Part shown: positions 33,668 to 42,760 of the stretch, one piece after another
Layout of the letters: every line of letters starts with the position of its first letter
How positions within the stretch are numbered: position 1 is the first letter of the stretch
From: a bacterium
Lineage (GTDB): Bacteria > UBA10199 > DSSB01
Assembly (NCBI GenBank): GCA_035281585.1
Contig: DATEDP010000137.1
Span: 1-60,640 of the forward strand
DNA: 60,640 bases
Reading direction: 5' to 3'
Made by a program: the position numbers and the translations under genes
The notes under the pieces: generated by a model
What the model saw: the letters and a program-made list of their open reading frames with translations, nothing else
Databases searched by the model: none
What the model was told of the DNA's origin: nothing

Positions 33668-36343
33668 ATGGAACGTCGATATCGAATGGATGCGTGTATC
33701 CGCATCCTGCTGGGCTGTTGTTTGTCTTGGATTCTTATCGCCGGAGCCGGCTCGCCAAGCGCGTGGGCGACCGGCGGAGGCGGAGAAGAGCCCGAAGAAT
33801 GCGGACAACAAGCGGTTAACGTTTGCATCATGCTGGATCGGACCGGAAGCGTGTCCTCCAGCGAGCGCACCAACGAGGCGACCGCCGCCAAGACCTTGGT
33901 CGGTCAGATCGCCAATCTCGACAATGGAACCCGGGTGGCCATCGGCCGCTTTGGCGACGGCAGCAACGGCGGCCTCGAGGCCGAAATCGTCAAGTCCATC
34001 GCCACCGTCACGCCGGGCAACCTCGGAACCTTCGAAACCAGCATCAACAACGCCCTGGCCAGCGGCAGCAGCGTCGGAACCAACGTCAAGGATGCCATCA
34101 ACGTCTGCAAAGACCACCTGATCAACAACAATAACGGCAATCAGAACATCCTGATCCTAATCTCGGATTTCGATCCCAACGAGCCGACCAATCCCGATAG
34201 CTCGGCCCTGACCGCCGCGACCAACGCCAAGGGCGCCGGGGTCCGGATTTTCGCCATCGGCTTCGACAATGCCGGAGCCAACACCGCCGACAATGACAAT
34301 CGCGCCTTGGGCGCCTCGATCGCCAGCGGCAATTCCAGCGACAACTTTTGCACTTCGAGCGTTTGCGGCTCGACTCAGATCAACGCCGAGAACACCGACG
34401 GCGACGATTGGTTCATCTCGCCGACCGCCTCCGGTCTAACCGCGATCTTCGATTCGATTTTTGAAGTGATCCAATGCGAGGACGACGGCAACCCCTGCAC
34501 GGTCGAAGCTTGCAACGAGCAAGGCCTTTGCGGCTCCTCCTTCATCCCCAACTGCAAGCCTTGCCAGCATGACAACGAGTGCGACGACGGCAACGCCTGC
34601 AACGGCGACGAGTTCTGCGGCGGCAACGGCACCTGCCAAGCCGGCACCAGCCTGACCTGCAACGACAACAGCCTTTGCACCACCGACAGCTGCAATCCGG
34701 CAAGCGGCTGCGTTTTCACGCCGAAGACCTGCGACGACGGATTGAGCTGCTCGGTCGACTCCTGCAACCCGCAGGACGGTCAATGCAGCTTCGACACCTC
34801 GAGCTGCGAATGCGACGAAGCCTCGGACTGCAATGACGGCAACGCCTGCACCGACAATGCCTGCGTCCAAGGAGAATGCGTCTACACCAACGACAACGGC
34901 AACTCCTGCGACGACGGTCTCTTCTGCAACGGCACCGAATCCTGCGATGCCGGGGAGTGCAAGCATTCCGGCGATCCTTGCGCGGCCGGCGGCGAATGCG
35001 CCGACAGCTGCGACGAGGAGACGAATAGCTGCAACGACGAGGCCGGAACCTCCTGCAACGACGGCGACGGCAACGCCTGCACCTCCGGCGAATGCAACGG
35101 GGATGGAGCCTGCGTTTCCCACAACAACGATGCCGAGTGCGACGACGGCAACCCTTGCACGCTCGACGACGAATGCTCGGGCGGCGACTGCGCCGGCACA
35201 CCCAAGAGCTGCGACGACGGCGTCTCCTGCACGCCCGACAGCTGCAACGAAGGCACCGGCGAATGCGAGAACCCGACCGGCGAATGCGAGTGCGTCACCG
35301 ACGGCGATTGCGACGACGGCAATGAATGCACCACCGAGTTCTGCAACGACCAGAACCAGTGCGAGCGGAGCAACAACGAGAATGAATGCGACGACGGCCT
35401 CTTCTGCAACGGCTCGGACACTTGCGGCGGCGGGACTTGCAGCGTCCATGCCGGCGACCCCTGCGGCACCGGCGGCGAATGCGCCAACAGCTGCAACGAG
35501 GAAACCGATAGCTGCAACGACCCGGCCGGCACGCCCTGCACCGACGACGGCAAGGTCTGCACCACCAATACCTGCAACGGCGACGGCGAATGCGTCTCGA
35601 CCGACAATGAGCTCGGCTGCGACGACGGCAACCCCTGCACCGAGAATGACACCTGCTCCGAGGGCGAATGCAATCCCGGAACCGAAAAGGACTGCGCCGA
35701 TGAGCGCAGCTGCTCCGAGGACAGCTGCAACGAAGGCACCGGGCTCTGCGAGCATGACCTGAGCGAATGCGGCTGCTCCCTCGATGCCGACTGCAACGAC
35801 GGCGATCCTTGCACCGTCGACAGCTGCAACCAGGACTCCGGCACCTGCGACAACAGCGAAATCGACACCGGAGCCACTTGCGACGATAACGACGCTTGCA
35901 CCATCGACGATCAATGCGATGCCGAGGGGGTTTGCGGCGGTGTGACCCTGAATTGCGACGACGGCGAAGTCTGCACCGAGGACTCCTGCAACACCGAATC
36001 GGGTTGCGTGAACGACGAGATCCCGGAGTGTGGAAATCCCGAGCCGACGCCCAGCGTGACGCCCGACCCCACCCCGCCGGGAACTCCGCGCGGCGAGCCG
36101 CCGGTTGACTCTCCCGTTGGCGGCGAACAGCCAGGCGGACCGGTGGGCGGCGAGGAAGGTCTCTTCTTCGAAGGCTCGGGTTGCGCGCTCAACCCTGCTT
36201 CGGCGGGAGATCCCTCGCCGATTGGGGTCGGCATGCTAGCCGGCCTGGGATTGGCAGTGGCGCTTGCCAGCCGCCGTCGACAGGCGACCGCGGTCCGACG
36301 AGTCGGAAGAGGCTTGAAAAGTCGATCGTCCAAAATCGGGTGA
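33668..36343 (+). CDS. Surface protein: vWA domain, Cys-rich repeats and C-terminal anchor
   Basis: 891 aa; ATG with GGGAGGG upstream. A signal peptide (to ~37, SAWA) is followed by a von Willebrand A domain (~50-265) with MIDAS residues DRTGS, the Thr in VGTNVKDAI and the Asp in LISDFDPN. The rest holds dozens of CDDGNxCTxDxC units like Dictyostelium CTDC and myxobacterial Cys-rich repeats. It includes higher-order units of 160-161 aa starting near residues 380, 540 and 701. A Pro/Thr/Gly linker leads to EGSGCALN, a TM and SRRRQ, a MYXO-CTERM-like sorting signal. Likely a disulfide-rich adhesin or matrix protein. Confidence 0.85.
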   Translation: MERRYRMDACIRILLGCCLSWILIAGAGSPSAWATGGGGEEPEECGQQAVNVCIMLDRTGSVSSSERTNEATAAKTLVGQIANLDNGTRVAIGRFGDGSNGGLEAEIVKSIATVTPGNLGTFETSINNALASGSSVGTNVKDAINVCKDHLINNNNGNQNILILISDFDPNEPTNPDSSALTAATNAKGAGVRIFAIGFDNAGANTADNDNRALGASIASGNSSDNFCTSSVCGSTQINAENTDGDDWFISPTASGLTAIFDSIFEVIQCEDDGNPCTVEACNEQGLCGSSFIPNCKPCQHDNECDDGNACNGDEFCGGNGTCQAGTSLTCNDNSLCTTDSCNPASGCVFTPKTCDDGLSCSVDSCNPQDGQCSFDTSSCECDEASDCNDGNACTDNACVQGECVYTNDNGNSCDDGLFCNGTESCDAGECKHSGDPCAAGGECADSCDEETNSCNDEAGTSCNDGDGNACTSGECNGDGACVSHNNDAECDDGNPCTLDDECSGGDCAGTPKSCDDGVSCTPDSCNEGTGECENPTGECECVTDGDCDDGNECTTEFCNDQNQCERSNNENECDDGLFCNGSDTCGGGTCSVHAGDPCGTGGECANSCNEETDSCNDPAGTPCTDDGKVCTTNTCNGDGECVSTDNELGCDDGNPCTENDTCSEGECNPGTEKDCADERSCSEDSCNEGTGLCEHDLSECGCSLDADCNDGDPCTVDSCNQDSGTCDNSEIDTGATCDDNDACTIDDQCDAEGVCGGVTLNCDDGEVCTEDSCNTESGCVNDEIPECGNPEPTPSVTPDPTPPGTPRGEPPVDSPVGGEQPGGPVGGEEGLFFEGSGCALNPASAGDPSPIGVGMLAGLGLAVALASRRRQATAVRRVGRGLKSRSSKIG

Positions 36344-36353
36344 CGTTTGGGCC

Positions 36354-36378
36354 GGGCGCGGCCCTAAGGGCCGCGCCC
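36354..36378 (+). terminator. Strong hairpin after the vWA Cys-rich gene
   Basis: Perfect 11-bp stem GGGCGCGGCCC / GGGCCGCGCCC with TAA loop, 11 nt after the stop codon. No T-run follows, so it may be a Rho-assisted end or an RNA-stabilising structure. Confidence 0.55.
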
Positions 36379-36450
36379 AGGTCACCGACGGTTACCGCGA
36401 GACCGGAAAGGAATTCTGATCTTTTAAAAGGTCTGATCAAAACCCTCGTG

Positions 36451-36466
36451 AGGCGCGGGTTTTGCT
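36451..36466 (+). promoter_or_regulatory. Weak sigma54-like site upstream of the second Cys-rich gene
   Basis: AGGCGCGGGTTTTGCT has GG and GC separated by 10 bases and an intact TTGCT -12 box, with two mismatches in the -24 box. It is 74 nt before the ATG at 36540. It overlaps a small hairpin (AAAACCC...GGGTTTT), so a terminator remnant is another reading. Confidence 0.35.
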
Positions 36467-36539
36467 CTTCTCCAGGGAGGTGGAGGAGAGGCAACGGCTC
36501 GAGATCTCCAATCGAGTCACTCTAGGTAAGGAGCCTTCT

Positions 36540-39500
36540 ATGCATACCCTCCAGGCGCAACGCCATATCGTTCTGTGGTTCGGAGTTTTGTGTATCTGTC
36601 TCGCGGCAAGCTCGGCAGCAGCCATCACCTGCCCCATCCCGCCCAATCCGGGGCAATGCATATGCCATAACATCCACGGTGGCAGCGGCGAGATATGCCC
36701 TTCCACCAGCGGAATCGTCAGCGGCCACGATGCCCACATCGAGTGCTTCAACAACGGCGGGGTATCGTGCAGCGTCGAGGACAGCTGCGGCAAATGCGAC
36801 GGCTGCGGCAACGGGGTCCTGGAAACGAACTTGGGCGAGGAATGCGACGACGGCGACAACATCTCGGGTGACGGCTGCGACGCCGACTGCAAGATCGAAT
36901 GCACGTCCGACGCCCAATGCGCCGACACCAACCCCTGCACCGACGACGTCTGCAGCCAGATCACCTTCCATTGTGTCCATACCAATAATAGCGCCCCTTG
37001 CGAGGACGGCAATTTCTGCACCGAGAACGACGTTTGCTCGGGCGGCGCCTGCAGCCCCGGCAGCCCCGTCGATTGCAGTGACGGCATCGAATGCACGATC
37101 GACGCCTGCGACCCGGCCAACGGCAATTGCTCCTCCGACCCGGCTTCCTGCGAATGTCAGATCGACGCCGACTGCGATGACGGCAACGCCTGCACCGACG
37201 AATTCTGCAACGCGAACAATGAATGCGAGCGGAGCGACAACAGCGACCCCTGCGACGACGGGCTATTCTGCAACGGCCCCGATACCTGCGGCGCGGGCTC
37301 CTGCAGCGTCCACGAGGGCGACCCTTGCGATTCGGGCGGCGAGTGCGCCGATGCCTGCAACGAGGAAACCGACAGCTGCTTCGATCCCGAGGGCACGGTC
37401 TGCACCGATGACGGCAACGTCTGCACCGACAACGAATGCAACGGCCAAGGCGAATGCGTCGCCTCCAACAACAACGCCGATTGCGAGGACGGCGACGACT
37501 GCACTTTGAACGACGTCTGCACCGGCGGGGCCTGCCAGCCCGGCTCGCCCAAGGATTGCAGCGACGGCATCGACTGCACCGTCGACTCCTGCAATCCGGC
37601 CAACGGAAATTGCAGCTCCGACGCCAAATCCTGCGAATGCGAGATCGACGCCGACTGCAACGACGAGAATGCCTGCACCGACGAGTTCTGCAATGACAAC
37701 AACGAATGCGTCCGCAGCGACAACTCCGACCCCTGCGACGACGGGCTCTTCTGCAACGGGGCCGACACCTGCGGCGCGGGATCTTGCAGCGTCCACGACG
37801 GCGACCCCTGCTCCAGCGGTGGCGAATGCGCCGACCTGTGCGACGAAGAGGCCAATGCCTGCAACGATCCGGCCGGCACCGCTTGCACCGACGAGGGCAA
37901 TCCCTGCACCGATAACGCTTGCGACGGCCAAGGCCATTGCATCGCCACCAACAACGAGGCCGCTTGCGACGACAACGATGCCTGCACCTTGAACGACCAG
38001 TGCTCGGGCGGCGAATGTGCCCCCGGCTCACCCAAAGATTGCAGCGACGGCATCGACTGCACGGTCGATTCCTGCGACCCGGGCACCGGCGATTGCTCCA
38101 GCGACGCGACGAGCTGCGAATGCGAGGTCGATGGCGACTGCGACGACGGCAACGCCTGCACCGACGAGTTCTGCAACGGCAACAACGAATGCGAGCGGAG
38201 CGACAATTCCGACCCCTGCGACGACGGGCTGTTCTGCAACGGCGCCGATACCTGCGGCGCGGGTTCCTGCAGCGTCCACGCCGGCGACCCCTGCGCCGAA
38301 GGCGGCGAATGCGCCGATGCCTGCGACGAAGAGGCTAATTCCTGCAATGACCCGGCCGGGACCGCCTGCACCGACGACGGCAATGTCTGCACCGACAACG
38401 CCTGCAACGGCGACGGCCAATGCGTCGCCACCAACAACACCGCCGACTGCGACGACGGAGACGAATGCACCCTGAACGACCAATGCTCGGGCGGCGAATG
38501 CGCCCCCGGCTCGCCCAAGGATTGCAGCGACGGCATCGACTGCACGGTCGATTCCTGCAATCCCAACAACGGGAACTGCAGCTCCGACGCCAAATCCTGC
38601 GAATGCGAGATCGACGCCGACTGCGACGACGAGAACGCCTGCACCGACGAGTTCTGCAACGACAACAACGAGTGCGTCCGCAGCGACAACTCCGACCCTT
38701 GCGATGACGGACTATTCTGCAACGGCGCCGACAACTGCGGCGAAGGGTCTTGCAGCGTCCATGCCGGCGATCCCTGCGCCGAGGGCGGAGTCTGCGCCGA
38801 TCAATGCGACGAGGAGAACGACTCCTGCAACGACCCGGCCGGCACCGCCTGCACCGACGACGGCAACGTCTGCACCGACAACGCCTGCAACGGCGACGGT
38901 GAATGCGTCGCCACCGACAACGGCGCCGACTGCGACGATCAGAACGAATGCACCTTGAACGACCTCTGCTCCGAAGGAAGCTGCGATCCGGGCACCCTGA
39001 AGGACTGCAGCGACGGCCGCGACTGCTCGGCCGACAGCTGCGTGCCGGAGAACGGCCAGTGTCTCCACGATCTCAGCCTCTGTGCCTGCAGCGCCGACGG
39101 CGACTGCGACGACGACAACCCCTGCACCTTGGATAGCTGCGCCGTCTCGGCCGGAACCTGCAGCAACGTGGCCCAGCCCGGCCTCGAATGCGACGACGGA
39201 AGCGATTGCACCACCGACGATTTGTGCAACGCCGACGGCATTTGCACCGGACCGGCCTTGGACTGCGACGACGGCGACGACTGCACTAGCGATTCCTGCA
39301 ATCCCGACTCCGGCTGCATCAATGAGGCGATCCCGGAATGCGGCCCCGAGCCGACGCCGACTCCCACGGGAACACCCCGACCGGGGCCGGTCGATTCGCC
39401 GGTCGAGGGCGAGCCGCCGGGAGGTCCTGCCGGCGGACCTAGCGGGCTCTTCCTCGAGGGCTCCGGCCCCTGCTCGCTCAACGCCGCCGCCAGGCCTTCG

Positions 39501-39602
39501 AATTTCGGCCCGGCCTTGCTGATCCTGGGGACCCTCGCGGGTCTGGCCTGCCGGCGCCGTCAATCGGCGGCCGAAAGGCGAAACAGCAGGAGCTTCCACT
39601 GA
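36540..39602 (+). CDS. Giant Cys-rich repeat surface protein with C-terminal anchor
   Basis: 1020 aa; ATG at 36540 with AAGGAG at ideal spacing. Signal peptide to ~28 (SSAAA). Residues ~90-120 match the myxobacterial Cys-rich repeat (GEECDDGDNISGDGCDADC). Residues 204-847 are four tandem 161-aa units, each with many CTDxxC, CDDGxxC and CNGxxxC loops as in CTDC-type repeats. The end has a Pro/Gly linker, EGSGPCSLN, a TM and CRRRQ, like its vWA paralogue just upstream. Probably a covalently or lipid-anchored, disulfide-rich extracellular rod (inference). The 3' end overlaps the convergent DUF255 gene by 43 nt. Confidence 0.85.
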   Translation: MHTLQAQRHIVLWFGVLCICLAASSAAAITCPIPPNPGQCICHNIHGGSGEICPSTSGIVSGHDAHIECFNNGGVSCSVEDSCGKCDGCGNGVLETNLGEECDDGDNISGDGCDADCKIECTSDAQCADTNPCTDDVCSQITFHCVHTNNSAPCEDGNFCTENDVCSGGACSPGSPVDCSDGIECTIDACDPANGNCSSDPASCECQIDADCDDGNACTDEFCNANNECERSDNSDPCDDGLFCNGPDTCGAGSCSVHEGDPCDSGGECADACNEETDSCFDPEGTVCTDDGNVCTDNECNGQGECVASNNNADCEDGDDCTLNDVCTGGACQPGSPKDCSDGIDCTVDSCNPANGNCSSDAKSCECEIDADCNDENACTDEFCNDNNECVRSDNSDPCDDGLFCNGADTCGAGSCSVHDGDPCSSGGECADLCDEEANACNDPAGTACTDEGNPCTDNACDGQGHCIATNNEAACDDNDACTLNDQCSGGECAPGSPKDCSDGIDCTVDSCDPGTGDCSSDATSCECEVDGDCDDGNACTDEFCNGNNECERSDNSDPCDDGLFCNGADTCGAGSCSVHAGDPCAEGGECADACDEEANSCNDPAGTACTDDGNVCTDNACNGDGQCVATNNTADCDDGDECTLNDQCSGGECAPGSPKDCSDGIDCTVDSCNPNNGNCSSDAKSCECEIDADCDDENACTDEFCNDNNECVRSDNSDPCDDGLFCNGADNCGEGSCSVHAGDPCAEGGVCADQCDEENDSCNDPAGTACTDDGNVCTDNACNGDGECVATDNGADCDDQNECTLNDLCSEGSCDPGTLKDCSDGRDCSADSCVPENGQCLHDLSLCACSADGDCDDDNPCTLDSCAVSAGTCSNVAQPGLECDDGSDCTTDDLCNADGICTGPALDCDDGDDCTSDSCNPDSGCINEAIPECGPEPTPTPTGTPRPGPVDSPVEGEPPGGPAGGPSGLFLEGSGPCSLNAAARPSNFGPALLILGTLAGLACRRRQSAAERRNSRSFH
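37149..39080 (+). repeat. Four tandem 483-bp coding repeats
   Basis: Unit starts (TGC of CEC-type junctions) are at 37149, 37632, 38115 and 38598, and a fifth, diverging unit begins at 39081. All intervals are exactly 483 bp (161 codons). Units 2 and 4 share NACTDEFCNDNNECVRSDN, while units 1 and 3 share NNECERSDN, suggesting duplication of a two-unit block. Confidence 0.9.
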
Positions 39603-41452
39603 GCTTCGGCTCGGGGCGCGCCTCGATGCGGCGCGCCTTTGGCCCGAGGCTGCAACTTTTGGATGAGGGGGCCCAAGCCCTGGGGCTGGAAAACCGGGCT
39701 TGAGCAGAGCTTGGCGCTGCAAACGAAGGCCGCGCTTCGCTCCAGCGCCGGGTATCCGACGTCGGAATTCGGCAAGGGCCCCTCGCTTCGATCCCACCAC
39801 TCCACCCGCAAATAGGCTTCGGGCTGCCGCGAAGCTTCGGCGAAGAGCGCCCCGGCCTGGGGGTCGCGCTTCGATCCGACCACGGTGAGATGGAGTGGCG
39901 GCGCCGCCAGCTCTTGGGCGGCCAGCAAGATGCCAGGTTCGGTCAGCCGCGCGGTCGCGACTTGGGGAAGTGCCAGCCAGGCCAGGGCTCGGCGGGCGCC
40001 GCCGAAATACTCGGAATTCCCGGTGTAATGCCCCAGAAGGTTGAGGAAGCGAGCCGTCCCGGTGTTTTCCTCCAAAGTCCGGGCCGGCTCCAGGATGCCG
40101 TCGCCGCGGGCCGTGAAATACCCGCCGTCCTTCGCTGAAAAATTCCGCAGGATGAAATCGGCCGAGCCCCGAGCCGTCTCGAGCCAACGGCGCTCGGCGG
40201 TGGCGGCGTAAAGCTTGAGGGCGGCCGTTCCCACCGCCAGCGTGTCCCCCAGGAAGGGGCCGCCCTCGTCCTCGGCATCGTGACGAAATCCGCCGGCCGC
40301 CGGACCCTTCAAGCGCGAGGCCCAAGTCAAGCTGGCATAGGCCCCCGAATCGAGACGGCGATGAGCCAGGACCCAATCCAAGGCCCGCCGGGCCTCCTCC
40401 AAGGCTTCGAGCTCGCCGGTGGCAAGGTAATACTCGATCAAAGCCTCGGCGGCCCAGCCGTTCTCCCGGGCATAGCGGTGCCGGTCGATGCGGGGCATGC
40501 CGCGGAGGCGGCGCTCGCCGTCATCGAGCGCGAAATAATCCGAGGCATGCCGCCCCGGCACCAAATCGGCGTCTTGGCTGGCGTAGAAGGCTCCTTCCGG
40601 CGACCGGAGAAAATTCTTCAGATAGGATCGAATCGCAGCGGCGGCCTTTCGATGCTCCGGGTCTTTCCAAAGGCGATAGGCCCGGGAATAAATCTTCAGA
40701 TTGTCGCGCTGAAAAGACAGGATCTTCTCGAAATGGGGATTGGCCCAGTTGCCGCCGTGGGAATATTGGTAAACACCGCCCCAAACCGGATCGACCAAGG
40801 CCGCCGCCGCTCTCAAGGTTTTCCGGGCCCGCCCCTCCTCCTCGCCATCGCCGGCCGCCGCCAAGTGCAGCGAATATTCCAAGCTGTCGGCATCGAGAAA
40901 TTTTTGGCTCAGCCGGAGGCCGCCTTCCTCGGGGTCGAAAGCCTCGCGGTGACGCCGCCGCAGCTCGACGGCCAAATCCTCGCTCAGCCCCGCGAGCGAA
41001 GGCGCGGCGGCAAGCCGGCTTGGGTAAGTCGGCTCGACCAGCGGCCGGGGATCTTGGTCCAAGCGCCGCAACAGCTCAGCCATTTCGGGAGCCGCCAGAA
41101 AGCCGGCTCGCTTGGCGAGCTCCCGGCCCTGGGCGTCGAAGACCACGGTCGCCGGCCAGCCATAGTCCCGATAGCGGTTGGCCAGGTCGGGCCGCGAGTC
41201 CTGGTCGACTTTAACCGCGAGGTAACGCCGCTCGATCAGCTCGGCGATTTCGGGATGGGAATAGGTTTGCTCGTCCATCACATGGCACCAGTGGCACCAG
41301 ACCGCCTCCAAGTCCAAGAGGACCAAGCGGTTTTCCCGGGCGGCCCGCTCGAAGATTCGCTCGGACCAGGTCTGCCAAGGAATCGCCGACCCGCCGGCGG
41401 AGGCCGCGGCCGAATGGAGCAGCAGGGCGAATAGAATGAATAAGCGGCGCAT
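39560..41452 (-). CDS. Exported DUF255 / SSP411-like thioredoxin-fold protein with six-hairpin domain
   Basis: 630 aa; ATG with AGGAG upstream, signal peptide to ~20. The thioredoxin-like domain (~25-130) has the redox motif WCHWCHVM (CxxC) typical of YyaL/spermatogenesis-associated protein 20. The rest is an (alpha/alpha)6 barrel-like region. Cytosolic in most relatives, but here it starts with a signal sequence. It follows the MNIO/ECF-sigma operon after 54 nt on the same strand and could keep Cys-rich peptides reduced or loaded (inference). Its 3' end lies 43 nt inside the convergent Cys-rich gene. Confidence 0.88.
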   Translation of the reverse strand: MRRLFILFALLLHSAAASAGGSAIPWQTWSERIFERAARENRLVLLDLEAVWCHWCHVMDEQTYSHPEIAELIERRYLAVKVDQDSRPDLANRYRDYGWPATVVFDAQGRELAKRAGFLAAPEMAELLRRLDQDPRPLVEPTYPSRLAAAPSLAGLSEDLAVELRRRHREAFDPEEGGLRLSQKFLDADSLEYSLHLAAAGDGEEEGRARKTLRAAAALVDPVWGGVYQYSHGGNWANPHFEKILSFQRDNLKIYSRAYRLWKDPEHRKAAAAIRSYLKNFLRSPEGAFYASQDADLVPGRHASDYFALDDGERRLRGMPRIDRHRYARENGWAAEALIEYYLATGELEALEEARRALDWVLAHRRLDSGAYASLTWASRLKGPAAGGFRHDAEDEGGPFLGDTLAVGTAALKLYAATAERRWLETARGSADFILRNFSAKDGGYFTARGDGILEPARTLEENTGTARFLNLLGHYTGNSEYFGGARRALAWLALPQVATARLTEPGILLAAQELAAPPLHLTVVGSKRDPQAGALFAEASRQPEAYLRVEWWDRSEGPLPNSDVGYPALERSAAFVCSAKLCSSPVFQPQGLGPLIQKLQPRAKGAPHRGAPRAEAQWKLLLFRLSAAD

Positions 41453-41506
41453 CGCGTGTCTCCTGGATTCCGGTGATACGCCGGGATTCCGGGGATGGAT
41501 GCGGGT

Positions 41507-42223
41507 TTAGAGCGGATAAATCGAGGCTTGATAGAGGACCGGGCCGGTCGGCGCTCCGGTCGGCGAGCCGCCTTTGGGCTCGAGGCTGACCGCGAGGCCG
41601 GTGGCTTGAGCCAGAATCTTCATTTTGCCCGCCGCCACCGGCATCGTCATCGTCCCCTGCATCGGCAGCAAGCCCAAGGAAACCGGCGCTTGGCCGCCGG
41701 CCGGCAGCATCCAGAGCTCGCAATCGCGATCGGCGGGCATGGCCGGGAGATCCATCGCCGTCACTTTGAGCATCTTGCGGTCGGGCATGACGCTCACCAT
41801 CCAGGCGGTCTTGTCCGACTTCGGGTCGGAGATCATCGCCACCTGGGCCGGCAGCGGCCTGCGGAAACCGGGACCGAATCCGACATAGGTCAGGAGCAAG
41901 ACGGCCAGGGCGCTGCCCAGGAAAGCCAAATTGCGCCAGAAGTTGAGGCTCTCCCAAAGCGAGAGGGTTTTGCCCTCGCCCTGGACCAGGCGCTTCTTCG
42001 GCAGATTTTCGTAGACCCGAATCCAAAGCTGGGCCGGCGGCTCCACCGGTTCGAGGGTCTCGACCACCGAATTGAAGCGCCGCTCCCAATTCCGCAAGGA
42101 CCCGCGCAATCCGGCGTCGGTCTTGAGCCGCCGCTCGAAGCCGCGGCGGGTGCGCTCGGCGAGCAGGCCCAAGGCGTATTCGCCGGCGAGGACTTCGCGG
42201 ATTTCGGGTCGCTCCAGCTTCAT
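41507..42223 (-). CDS. RskA-like anti-sigma factor
   Basis: 238 aa; ATG overlaps the sigma stop (ATGA). The cytoplasmic N-terminus (~1-85) has the anti-sigma K pattern LAGEYALGLLAERTRRGFERRL. One TM is at ~97-117. The extracytoplasmic domain is typical of RskA C-terminal regions: DKTAWMVSVMP, CELWMLPAGG, PVSLGLLP. It should bind and inhibit the ECF sigma encoded immediately upstream until a signal triggers release. Within the MNIO operon the signal might be metal or redox stress (inference). Confidence 0.9.
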   Translation of the reverse strand: MKLERPEIREVLAGEYALGLLAERTRRGFERRLKTDAGLRGSLRNWERRFNSVVETLEPVEPPAQLWIRVYENLPKKRLVQGEGKTLSLWESLNFWRNLAFLGSALAVLLLTYVGFGPGFRRPLPAQVAMISDPKSDKTAWMVSVMPDRKMLKVTAMDLPAMPADRDCELWMLPAGGQAPVSLGLLPMQGTMTMPVAAGKMKILAQATGLAVSLEPKGGSPTGAPTGPVLYQASIYPL

Positions 42224-42759
42224 CGCTCCAGGCACCTCCGAAGTTGATCCAAGCCCCGCCGAACCCAAGCCTTGACGGTGCCGAGCGGCCGGGCCAGGGC
42301 CTTGGAAATTTCGCCGTGGCTGAGGCCCTTCCAATAAGCCAGGCCCAGGCTTCGGCGCTGTTCCTCCGATAATTCCTCGAGGCAGCGGCCGAGCGCCTCC
42401 GATTCCAGGCTTTGGGCGGCCCTCTCCTGGGGGCCGGGGCCTTCGTCCTTCAAAACGCCGAGCAGGGGCTCGAGGTCGAGCGGCATTTCACGGCGGTTGC
42501 GGCGAAGGCGGTCGATCGCCGTGTTGCGAACGATGGTCCCCATCCAGGTGAGCGGAGAGCCTTTGGCGATGTCGTAATCGCTCGATCGGGTCCAGATCTT
42601 GGTAAAGGCCTCTTGGAGCACTTCTTCCGCCCACTCCTTCTTGGAGAGGATACGCAGGGCCAAGGCGAATAGATGCGGAGCCGAGGCCTGGTAAAGGTCG
42701 GAAAACGCGGCGACTTCGCCGCGGGAGCAACGGGCCAATTGTTCGGCGGTGGCTGGCAT
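42220..42759 (-). CDS. ECF sigma factor, SigK-like
   Basis: 179 aa. Region 2: HLFALALRILSKKEWAEEVL, then KGSPLTWMGTIVRNTAIDRLR. Region 4: LSEEQRRSLGLAYWKGL, then the GEISKALARPLGTVKAWVRRGL helix-turn-helix. It starts one base after the hvfC-like stop, so it is transcribed with the RiPP genes and presumably activates the promoter in front of the precursor gene. In other bacteria, bufferin-type operons are also under ECF sigma control. Confidence 0.92.
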   Translation of the reverse strand: MPATAEQLARCSRGEVAAFSDLYQASAPHLFALALRILSKKEWAEEVLQEAFTKIWTRSSDYDIAKGSPLTWMGTIVRNTAIDRLRRNRREMPLDLEPLLGVLKDEGPGPQERAAQSLESEALGRCLEELSEEQRRSLGLAYWKGLSHGEISKALARPLGTVKAWVRRGLDQLRRCLER

Positions 42760-42760
42760 C

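Noticed and set aside
34436-38734. Long minus-strand frames (e.g. 34436-35914 and 37157-38734) opposite the Cys-rich genes
   Set aside because: They are repeats of Val/Ala/Gly or Ser/Gln/Pro created by the TGC/GAC repeats on the other strand; no start signals or domains.
37149-39080. CRISPR-like regular repetition
   Set aside because: The period is 483 bp of coding DNA with no short repeats plus unique spacers.
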